A stretch of 64,000 bases of DNA, taken from the NCBI GenBank assembly GCA_013821985.1, contig PNJQ01000003.1:34760-98759 (forward strand). The letters are read 5' to 3'. Positions 56,442-64,000 of this stretch are shown in pieces (position 1 is the stretch's first letter; each line of letters opens with the position of its first letter). The DNA comes from Opitutus sp. Its GTDB lineage: Bacteria > Verrucomicrobiota > Verrucomicrobiia > Opitutales > Opitutaceae. The position numbers were made by a program, and so were the translations under genes. Below the pieces are notes generated by a model, which saw nothing but the letters and a program-made list of their open reading frames with translations, had not been told where the DNA came from and did no database searches.

Positions 56442-56945
56442 TCAGGTGGGGTTCGCGGCGAGCGCGATGGTAATCACGGAATAGGCGAACAGCGCGACCA
56501 TCGCCACGGCAAACGCCGCCCGCACGACGGTGCTGACGAGAAAGCCGAGCGCGGCACCAAGGCCGGATTTAAGCGCTTCGCCGTGCGTGCGCTTTCCCAC
56601 GAGTTTCTCCGCGGCGAAGGCTCCGACGATCGTGCTCAGCAACAGCGCGGGGAGCGAAAAGAACATGCCGACCAGCGCCCCGCCGCCGGCGCCGGTCATG
56701 CCCCACTTCGATCCGCCGAGCAGCCGCGCGCCCAGGAGCGTGCAGGCGAAATCGGCCAGGACGGAAAAAATCCAGAAGACGCCGATCCAGACGACTGCGG
56801 TGGTGGTAACGGTGGCGGGGAGAAAAAATTTGTGCAGCAGCACGCCGACGAAAATCAATGTCGTGCCGGGCAGCAGCGGCACGACCGATCCGACGAGACC
56901 GACGAGAATGAGTAGAATGGTGAGCGTCCAATAGACGTATTGCAC
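56442..56945 (-). CDS. DUF456-family membrane protein (GTG start proposed)
   Basis: 'LTILLILVGLVGSVVPLLPGTTLIFVGVLLHKFF', 'LLGGSKWGMTGAGGGALVGMFF', 'GAFAAEKLVGK'. Confidence 0.8.
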   Translation of the reverse strand: MQYVYWTLTILLILVGLVGSVVPLLPGTTLIFVGVLLHKFFLPATVTTTAVVWIGVFWIFSVLADFACTLLGARLLGGSKWGMTGAGGGALVGMFFSLPALLLSTIVGAFAAEKLVGKRTHGEALKSGLGAALGFLVSTVVRAAFAVAMVALFAYSVITIALAANPT

Positions 56946-57171
56946 GCCGGTCAGCGTGTGCAGGGCGGCGGCGGAGGCAAACGCGGGCTCGCGATGCGGA
57001 AAGGAAGCCGGGGATTCCACGGGACCCCGGCATATCTGGAAGCCGCGGTGCGTGCCCCCGCGTTGAGCGCGGCGCTCGGGAGCAGCGCTCTCCACTCCGG
57101 AAACCCACGATCCAGCGGTAAGACGAACATCGGTGTTGTCTCGCGGAGGCACGTGCGCAGTCTGCCGCCCC

Positions 57172-57486
57172 ATGCCGTCTCCGATACCCCACGACGACGC
57201 GGTGCACAGCGAAGCGTTCCTGCACACGCTGATGCGCCGGCAACTGAAGCTCTCGATCACGTGTGCCGCGGCGTTTCTCGTCATGCTGTTCGGCTTGCCG
57301 CTCGCGAATTATTTCGCGCCGGCGCTGATGGCGACGCGCGTCGCGGGCTTCACGTTAAGCTGGCTGCTCGTGGGCGTGCTGTCCTTCCCCGCGGTGTGGA
57401 TCATCTCGTGGTATTTTATTCGCCGCTCGATCTGGCTCGAACAGGACGAGGTTGAGCAGGTGAAGAAGGGGAGGGCGGAGCAATGA
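57172..57486 (+). CDS. DUF485-family membrane protein
   Basis: Two TM helices, position directly upstream of and overlapping the ActP-like gene. Confidence 0.75.
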   Translation: MPSPIPHDDAVHSEAFLHTLMRRQLKLSITCAAAFLVMLFGLPLANYFAPALMATRVAGFTLSWLLVGVLSFPAVWIISWYFIRRSIWLEQDEVEQVKKGRAEQ

Positions 57487-59243
57487 GTGGGTTGCCTTTT
57501 TTCTTCGCGGCGGGCGGACTGTTCGGCGGCGTCGATCCGTGGATCTTCGGTTTCTCGTTCGTCACGGTCGTGGTGACGGTGTGGATGGGTTTTCGCTCGG
57601 CGAAGACTTCGAAGACGGCGAGCGACTTCTTCGTGGCGGGGCGTTCGGTGTCAGTCGGCTGGAACGCGTCGGCCATCTCCGGCGAGTATTTGTCCGCGGC
57701 GTCGTTCATGGGGGTGGCGGGCATGGTGATGTCGAGCGGCTACGACGCGTTGTGGTATCCGGTGTGTTACGCGTGCGGGTATTTGTTTTTGCTGCTGTTC
57801 ATCGCGGGTCCGTTGCGTCGGTTCGGCGCCTACACGATCCCGGATTTTGCCGAGGGCCGGTTCGACTCGCCGCTGTTTCGCAAGATCGCGGTGTGCTTCG
57901 TGTTGTTCATCGGATTTTTCTACACGATGCCGCAGATGAAGGGCGCGGGGACGACGCTCGCATATATTTTTCCCGGCATGCCCTACTGGGGCGGCGTCGT
58001 GCTCGTCGGCGCGGTGATCACGTTGAACGTCGCGCTCGGTGGCATGAAGGGCATCACGCTCGTGCAGGCGTTCCAGTATTGGATGAAGATGTTCGCGATC
58101 AGTCTGCCCGTGTTCGTGCTGATGTCGGTTTACGGTTTCTACGGCGCGCACCTCGGGGCGAACGACGGTCGGGTCGAGAAGCTCGCGCGCGCGGGCGAGT
58201 CGGTGTCGATCACCCAGGCAGTGGAGCGCAAGCCGCTGGTCGAAAAAGCTCCGGCGGACACGGCATGGATTTCGCCATTTGGGCCGCTAACCACGAAGGC
58301 GGCGAAGGCGGCAGGTCTCAACGACGAGCAGGCGCGGCCGTATTCGCTGGTTTATACTTACTCGCTCATCATCGCGCTCGTGTGCGGCACGGCCGGATTG
58401 CCGCACATTCTCGTGCGGTTCTACACGAATCCCGACGGCGTCGCCGCGAAACGCACGACGATGTGGGTGATGATTCTCATCGGAATTTTTTATGTCTTTC
58501 CGCCGGTATTCGGCGTCCTCGGGCGGAATCTCGCGCCGGAACTCTATGCGGCGACCGGCGCGAAGGGCACGGACAAGATCGTGCTCGAACTGCCACGCGC
58601 GCTCGGCGGGGTGTGGGGCAGCATTCTCAGCGGCATCACGTGCGCGGGGGCGTTCGCGGCGTTCATGAGCACGTTCAGCGGATTGCTCGTGTCGATGACG
58701 GGCGCGCTGGCGCACGACGTTTACGGCCGGATGTTGCGGCCGCAGGCAACGCCGGAGCAGCGCATGCGGATGTTCAAGCTTGCGGCGGTGCTCATCGGCG
58801 CGGTGGCGATCGGGCTCGGCACGCAGGTCGAGCAGTTGCAGATCAATTTCATGGTCGGTCAGGCGTTCGCGATCGCCGCCGCGAGCTATTTTCCGCTGCT
58901 GTTCATGAGCGTGTGGTGGCGCGGCATGACGATGGCGGGTGCGGCGACGGGCATGCTCGGCGGCGGACTGGCGGCGCTCGCTTGCACGACGCTGACCAAT
59001 CTCAGCGATCTGCACTACGTCGAGCTCGGCGGATTCTGGAAAGCGAACCCGCTGTTCCGCATCCTGTGCGAACAGCCGGCGATCTGGACGGTGCCACTGG
59101 CGATCACATTGATGATCGTCGTGTCGAAACTCACCGCGCGTGCCGTCCCGGGCGACATTCGCATGAAGATGCTCGTGCTCCACGCGCCGGAAACGCTCGG
59201 GCTGAAACAAGAATACATCCAGGAGCACGGCGGCGCGCATTGA
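57483..59243 (+). CDS. actP: Sodium:solute symporter, cation/acetate symporter type
   Basis: 'TASDFFVAGRSVSVGWNASAISGEYLSAASFMG', 'YTIPDFAEGRFDS', 'GTAGLPHILVRFYTNPDG'; ATGA overlap with DUF485 gene. Confidence 0.9.
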   Translation: MSGLPFFFAAGGLFGGVDPWIFGFSFVTVVVTVWMGFRSAKTSKTASDFFVAGRSVSVGWNASAISGEYLSAASFMGVAGMVMSSGYDALWYPVCYACGYLFLLLFIAGPLRRFGAYTIPDFAEGRFDSPLFRKIAVCFVLFIGFFYTMPQMKGAGTTLAYIFPGMPYWGGVVLVGAVITLNVALGGMKGITLVQAFQYWMKMFAISLPVFVLMSVYGFYGAHLGANDGRVEKLARAGESVSITQAVERKPLVEKAPADTAWISPFGPLTTKAAKAAGLNDEQARPYSLVYTYSLIIALVCGTAGLPHILVRFYTNPDGVAAKRTTMWVMILIGIFYVFPPVFGVLGRNLAPELYAATGAKGTDKIVLELPRALGGVWGSILSGITCAGAFAAFMSTFSGLLVSMTGALAHDVYGRMLRPQATPEQRMRMFKLAAVLIGAVAIGLGTQVEQLQINFMVGQAFAIAAASYFPLLFMSVWWRGMTMAGAATGMLGGGLAALACTTLTNLSDLHYVELGGFWKANPLFRILCEQPAIWTVPLAITLMIVVSKLTARAVPGDIRMKMLVLHAPETLGLKQEYIQEHGGAH

Positions 59244-59297
59244 CCGGCAATGCGGCTTGCGCCGGCTGGCGCAGGGCGGCTTGCTCGGAACAACACG

Positions 59298-60776
59298 ATG
59301 CGAGGCTGGCTGGCCGATTTTTTCCGGAGTCTGGGTGCGCCGTGGTGGTGGAACACCCGCAAGCTCGTCTTCGTTGTCCGCGGACGACGCGGTCAATGTC
59401 CGTGCCACAATGCCAGCGATTCCGGTGCGCCGGGCGAGACGCGGTGCGAGGCCGTCACGTATTGGCACAGTCCGCGGCGCTTTGCGCGGCGGGTTTGTCC
59501 GCTGCTGCAGGAAAACGCGGCCGGCGAGTGGCGTTGCAGCGCGCGGCCGGAGCAAGTGCGGCCGTTTTGGGGGCGATTGTTTGCGCTCTACGCCCTGCTG
59601 CTCGGCCTCGTCGTGGGATCGGTGGGCGGCGGTTTGTGGCTTACGATGCGGACCGTTGGTTATGAGGTGACGCCGCGGCAGATTTTCTGGCCTGGGGCGT
59701 GGGGCGAACTGGAGGGCGTGCGCGCCCGATTCTTCCGGCGCCAGGCGGAGGAACTGGTGATGGCGGGAAAATATCGTGAGGCGCTGGCCTCGCTGACGCT
59801 CGCTGCGACGATGGCCCCGCGCGATTACGACACGGCCATGATGCTCGCACAGGTGGATCATGTGGCGCGTCCGGAACGGGTGGATTTCATTTATCGGCGG
59901 CTCTACGAAGAGCACCCGGCGCGACGAGATGACACCTCGCGGGCGTGGTTTCGGAGTCTGCTCGCGCGGGGACAGTTGGCGAGTGTGGCGGATTTGGCCT
60001 CGCGCCGACTGGTGGATTCGCCGGCTGAGTGGCGCGTCTGGCTGCATGGCCTGTTGTTTGCGGCGCGGGCGGAAAAGAAATGGGAACCGGTGGAAGCTGT
60101 GGCGGCGAATGAACGCGTGCCGGTCGAGGCCCGCGCGGTGCTGGCCTTCGAGCTGCGGTTGCGGCAGGCCGAATGGTCGGAAGCGAAGACGCTGCTGGTG
60201 AGGGAACCGCTGCCCTCGGAGCCCTACGCGCTGATGCATCGGATCGAGCGGCTGCTCGAATGGGGCGACGCAATGGAGGCGCTTTTCATCCTGCGCGAAA
60301 AGGGCCGGTTGCTGGCCCAAACCGACGCGTTCCGGCTTTTGTTGGCCGCGCACGCGGTGGGCCGCAATCATGTCGCTCGGGAGGCAGACGTGCGCGGGCT
60401 GCTGGCGCGCGAAGGCCAGGAAGGGGAATACGGCCTCCTGCTGGTGGCCCAGCACCTTGTGCGTTATCCGAGCGATGCCTTGCTGGAGCAGGCCCGCGCG
60501 GCGGCGCGGCGATTGGCTTCTTCCGGTGGCGAAGCTTACGCCGAGGCGCTGGCGGCGTTGTATTGTGCGGCAGCCTTGGGCGGGAAGGCCGATTGGCTTT
60601 CGGAGATTAGAGAGCTGACGGCCCCGCGTCATCGGGCGGGGCTGGTCACCGAGCAGCGTCTCGACGAGGCTCTCGCGCGCGGCCGGATTTCACCGGTCGT
60701 GCTGCTCGGTGTGGTGCGGCCACTGTCGCTGGAATTGAATTACTCGGTGCTGGAACGCGCGGTGGCGGGGAATTGA
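59298..60776 (+). CDS. Membrane TPR-like protein with N-terminal Cys/His cluster
   Basis: 'GQCPCHNASDSGAPGETRCEAVTYWHSPRRFARRVCPLL', one TM, helical-repeat C-terminal region. Confidence 0.7.
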   Translation: MRGWLADFFRSLGAPWWWNTRKLVFVVRGRRGQCPCHNASDSGAPGETRCEAVTYWHSPRRFARRVCPLLQENAAGEWRCSARPEQVRPFWGRLFALYALLLGLVVGSVGGGLWLTMRTVGYEVTPRQIFWPGAWGELEGVRARFFRRQAEELVMAGKYREALASLTLAATMAPRDYDTAMMLAQVDHVARPERVDFIYRRLYEEHPARRDDTSRAWFRSLLARGQLASVADLASRRLVDSPAEWRVWLHGLLFAARAEKKWEPVEAVAANERVPVEARAVLAFELRLRQAEWSEAKTLLVREPLPSEPYALMHRIERLLEWGDAMEALFILREKGRLLAQTDAFRLLLAAHAVGRNHVAREADVRGLLAREGQEGEYGLLLVAQHLVRYPSDALLEQARAAARRLASSGGEAYAEALAALYCAAALGGKADWLSEIRELTAPRHRAGLVTEQRLDEALARGRISPVVLLGVVRPLSLELNYSVLERAVAGN

Positions 60777-60786
60777 GGAAAAAAAA

Positions 60787-60806
60787 GGCACCGCCGCAGC
60801 GGTGCC
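60787..60806 (-). terminator. Intrinsic terminator (minus strand) of the Ig-like repeat gene
   Basis: GGCACCG-CCGCAG-CGGTGCC preceded by A8 tract on + strand. Confidence 0.8.
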
Positions 60807-60839
60807 GGAAAATGGATTAGGCAGGGGCGGCGTGCGCCG

Positions 60840-62666
60840 TTATCGCGTGGTGAATTCTCGGGTGCCGTAAAGGACGGGCGAACCGGATCCGCCGCCAAAC
60901 ACCTCGACGCGGTAACGCTTTTTGCCGCTGGGGGCCGGAAAATTCAGGTGATACATGTCATTGCCCTGAATCGTGTAGCCCGGGGCATTGGGACTGGAGG
61001 AATACGGGAAGAGCCAGCACGGGCCATTGCCCCCGTCGCTGAGAATCTCGGTGATCGCGATCACGACGGTCTTGTCGATGTTGATCTTCGATTTCGTGCG
61101 CTGGCCGGGATAGTGATCGGGATCACCGTCGCCGTCCCGGTCGATGCCGCGATCTCCGCAGGTGTTGCAATCGAGCTCAAACTTGATCGAGACGTTGGAG
61201 CCGGCCTTGAACGGGCGTCCGAGGGAGATCGGCGGCAGCCAGTTCACGGAGCATGCCGCTGCGGGAGGCGGCGTTTCGTTCACGGTGAAGGTGACAGACG
61301 CGGAGGCCGTGCCGCCGACGCTGGTTGTCGTTGCTGAGAGCACGAACGTGCCGCCCGTGCTGACCGAAAGGGTCCCGCTGCCGGTGGCCGTCATCGTGCC
61401 GATGCCGCTCAGCGTCGCCGTGACGGGTGAACCGTTCAAGGTGCCGGTCAAGGAGGTGATCGTATAGCCGGTGCCCGCGTCACCAGCGTAGGTGAACGGA
61501 ATTTGGGTGGGGGCGTCGCCGGCCATTCGCGAGAATGTTGCCCCGTTCAAGGGCGACGAAATCGAGATCGTGGGCGGCGGGATGTAGCCATTAACGGTGA
61601 ACGTGGTCTTTGCGGTCGCCGTGCCGTTTCCGTCCGTGGCGGTGACGACGAGTTCGTAGGCGCCGCCAGTGGTGATGTTGAAGTTACCGCTGCCTGTGGC
61701 GGTCAGCGTGGTCAGGCCTGCAGCAGTGAAGTTCACGGGCTGGCCGTTCAGCGTCGCGGTGAGCGAGGTGATGCCGCCGAAAAAACTGACTCCCGTGAAG
61801 GTGTAGGGCACCGCCAGTGAACCGTTGGCCGGCAAGGTGAAGGTTGCGCCCGCCAGCGGGAGAGCGATCGCCGCCGTGGGCGGCGGAGCCGAAACGACCA
61901 CGGTGAAATCGGAGGTATCCGTCGCCGTTGAATCGGCATTCGTCGCGCGTGCGCGCAAGGTATATACTCCGGGTGCCGCGATGCTGGCGGTGGTTGTGGA
62001 GGTGATGACGCCGTCCACGCCGGTCGTGCTCGCGAGGGTGAGCAGCGCACCGTTCAAGTCGGCATCGACATTGGTGACGGGCGTCGATTCCGGAGCGGAG
62101 GAGGTGAAGCTGATCGGAACGCTGAGCGGACCGACGAGTGGGAAATAGGTGAAAACCGAATTGTCGGCGGGGGTGGTGATGGAGACGGACGGTGGTCCGC
62201 CGGGCGTGATTTCCGGATAGATCGTCGCGTTGAGAAAGCCACCGAGGTCCTGCGTGCCCGGGGCCCAGCCGGAGGTAACGAACATGTAGGAATAGACGCC
62301 CGCATCGACGCCGCGCGGAAATTCCAGATCGATGCGCGCGGTGACGGTCTGGTTCGGGCCGGTGAACGTGAGCGTGCTCGGGTTGAACGTCACGTAGCTC
62401 AACGCCACCGAATCCGGCACACCCGAAGGCTGGCCGAGCATGCTCAGCACCGGCGTCACTGTCACGGAGCCACCGACGGGGACGTTGTCGGGAGAATGAA
62501 TGGCGACGAAAACCGTCTTCGTCAGCGGCTGATCGCCCTCCACGCGGGTCAGACCGGGGTCGTAGGACACTGCGGCGGTGCCGGGGGGCAATTGGGCGAA
62601 CGCGGTGAAGACGCCGGTGAGAAATACGAGAATCGCGAGGGAGAGACGGGGCAGGTGCGAGTTCAT
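60840..62666 (-). CDS. Secreted Ig-like/Big repeat protein with Ca-binding-like Asp-rich loop
   Basis: Signal peptide; repeats 'GATFTLPANGSLAVPYTFTG...ITSLTATLNGQPV', 'GATFSRMAGDAPTQIPFTYAG...ITSLTGTLNGSPV'; 'DRGIDRDGDGDPDH'. Confidence 0.85.
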   Translation of the reverse strand: MNSHLPRLSLAILVFLTGVFTAFAQLPPGTAAVSYDPGLTRVEGDQPLTKTVFVAIHSPDNVPVGGSVTVTPVLSMLGQPSGVPDSVALSYVTFNPSTLTFTGPNQTVTARIDLEFPRGVDAGVYSYMFVTSGWAPGTQDLGGFLNATIYPEITPGGPPSVSITTPADNSVFTYFPLVGPLSVPISFTSSAPESTPVTNVDADLNGALLTLASTTGVDGVITSTTTASIAAPGVYTLRARATNADSTATDTSDFTVVVSAPPPTAAIALPLAGATFTLPANGSLAVPYTFTGVSFFGGITSLTATLNGQPVNFTAAGLTTLTATGSGNFNITTGGAYELVVTATDGNGTATAKTTFTVNGYIPPPTISISSPLNGATFSRMAGDAPTQIPFTYAGDAGTGYTITSLTGTLNGSPVTATLSGIGTMTATGSGTLSVSTGGTFVLSATTTSVGGTASASVTFTVNETPPPAAACSVNWLPPISLGRPFKAGSNVSIKFELDCNTCGDRGIDRDGDGDPDHYPGQRTKSKINIDKTVVIAITEILSDGGNGPCWLFPYSSSPNAPGYTIQGNDMYHLNFPAPSGKKRYRVEVFGGGSGSPVLYGTREFTTR

Positions 62667-62731
62667 GGTGACGTCCGGATGACTGATGGAGGGAAATAGA
62701 CCACTCCGGCCTGGTTGGGGCAAGCAGTTTC

Positions 62732-62812
62732 TGGGTAAAAAACCCTAGAGCTTAATTTTTCGGCAATCAGTCCGATGCACTATGGCCACGCCGAGTAGGT
62801 ATTAGACCCTAA
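62732..62812. promoter_or_regulatory. Twin 17-bp inverted-repeat elements in divergent intergenic region
   Basis: TGGGTAAAAAACCCTAG (62732-62748) and TAGGTATTAGACCCTAA (62796-62812), 12/17 identical, 64 bp apart. Confidence 0.5.
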
Positions 62813-62860
62813 TTTTCCTATCGACTCACGGACCTGATTTTGTTTTCCTGCCCTTCACCG

Positions 62861-64000
62861 ATGAACTCCCCTTGCACAGTCGCACCTCGAGGTCGCGTGA
62901 CTGCAGGCTGGGCGAGGGCCACGCTGAGTTTCATTATGTTGGTCGCGGGCGTAGTGATGGCATCAGCTGCGACGGTCACGTGGGATGGTGGCGCGGGAAC
63001 CGGGGCATGGGGGACTGGCACCAACTGGTCCACGAATTCCGTGCCGGCCAACGCCGACAATCTGGTCTTCAACGCCGCGAGTGCGAACGGGCAATACTCG
63101 ATCAGCCTGGGCGGCAATCGGACGACGCTGGGCATCGTCTTCAGCAATACCGGAACCAGCGGCTTCACATTCAGTGACGGTTCGAATCGCACACTCACGC
63201 TGAACGGCTCCGGTCTGACCAATAACAACACCAATACCCAGACGTTCACGAACCGTGTGCTTATCACGGTCGGAGCAACCCAGACATGGAATGCCGCCTC
63301 CGGCGCCTTTTCGTTCGCGGGCACGACGACCGTCAGCAACGCCCTCACGCTTGCAGGCAGCAGCAGTTTCACCTTTGGCGGGCAGACGACGATCTCGAAT
63401 AACACCGGCATCACCAACACCGGTTCGGGCAACCGCACTTTCAATGGCACGGTGGTCAACAGCGGCGGCAACCGGCGGTTCACCAACGACGGCTCCGGCA
63501 CGGTCACGTTGAGCAACGTCAATCTCTCGAACAACAACACCGGACGCACCTTCACATTGGCCGGCACTGGCACGACGACCGTCGGCGGCACGATTGCCAA
63601 CGGCGGAAGCGGCGCCGGTAACATCATCAAGTCCGGCACCGGAACATTGATCCTCTCGGGCACGAACACCTACACGGGCACCACGACGGTCAGCCAAGGC
63701 ACGCTGCAGGTGAACTCCAACGCCCCCAGCGGTGCCGACGGCGCTCTCGGCAACGCCACCAGCGCGGTCACGGTCAACAACGCCAGCACCGCCGCCAACA
63801 ACACCGCGCTGCTCATCGGCACGAGCGGTGTGACCGTCGGCCGCAACGTCACCGTCGCCAACAGCGGCAGCGGCACGACAACCCTCGGCGGCAATATCGC
63901 CAGCGGCACCGGCACGTTCTCTGGCACCGTCGCGCTCAACCGCTCCGTCAACCTCAACGCCGACGGCACCTCGGCCGTGAGCTTCACCAACACCCTGAGT
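62861..64000 (+). CDS. Autotransporter-associated beta-strand repeat protein, N-terminal part (runs off window)
   Basis: Open frame from ATG 62861 to the end: signal-like 'TLSFIMLVAGVVMASAATVTWDGGAGTGAWGTGTNWST' and PATR motif 'IIKSGTGTLILSGTNTYTGTTTVSQGTLQVN'. Confidence 0.88.
   Translation, partial: MNSPCTVAPRGRVTAGWARATLSFIMLVAGVVMASAATVTWDGGAGTGAWGTGTNWSTNSVPANADNLVFNAASANGQYSISLGGNRTTLGIVFSNTGTSGFTFSDGSNRTLTLNGSGLTNNNTNTQTFTNRVLITVGATQTWNAASGAFSFAGTTTVSNALTLAGSSSFTFGGQTTISNNTGITNTGSGNRTFNGTVVNSGGNRRFTNDGSGTVTLSNVNLSNNNTGRTFTLAGTGTTTVGGTIANGGSGAGNIIKSGTGTLILSGTNTYTGTTTVSQGTLQVNSNAPSGADGALGNATSAVTVNNASTAANNTALLIGTSGVTVGRNVTVANSGSGTTTLGGNIASGTGTFSGTVALNRSVNLNADGTSAVSFTNTLS

Noticed and set aside
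57539-59665. 708-aa + strand ORF overlapping the symporter
   Set aside because: Out-of-frame with the clearly conserved symporter; random composition.
58287-60632. 781-aa - strand ORF
   Set aside because: Antisense to the acetate symporter and TPR-like gene; low-complexity Arg/His/Pro translation.
1-64000. tRNA, rRNA, CRISPR, prophage or transposon modules
   Set aside because: None recognised by reading; a tRNAscan-SE/Infernal run would be needed to exclude small RNA genes.

Overview
The window is high-GC chromosomal DNA. Its gene families and style (lone TonB-dependent receptors with 'LEKFVVTGS' plugs, SWIB protein, ADOP permease, autotransporter-associated repeat protein) suggest a Verrucomicrobia/Opitutaceae-type bacterium; that is an inference. 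I support about 53 protein-coding genes, most of them housekeeping or accessory: PucC-like MFS fragment, phosphoesterase, HemN-like radical SAM, APC permease, FNT channel, LytS/LytTR pair, four tandem TonB-dependent receptors, ADOP permease with PadR, DusB, MarC, two Hsp20, TerC, MscS, TetR-HlyD-ABC exporter, SWIB, hybrid kinase, ACT, CDF, GTP-PEPCK, HDOD, ActP symporter, and large secreted repeat proteins. No rRNA, tRNA, CRISPR array, integrase or transposase was recognised. The most interesting items are: (i) a restriction-endonuclease-like protein with an apparent signal peptide and no methyltransferase neighbour (6482-7159); (ii) a conserved ~110-nt leader repeated upstream of tandem TonB receptors; (iii) a twin 17-bp inverted-repeat element between two divergent extracellular-protein genes (62732-62812); (iv) an anti-sigma-like/PAS fusion whose LOV-like core lacks the photoactive Cys; (v) a small lipoprotein gene with an apparent single-base frameshift; (vi) an autotransporter-repeat gene running off the window end that is absent from the supplied ORF track. 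All homology statements come from reading the sequence; no searches were run.
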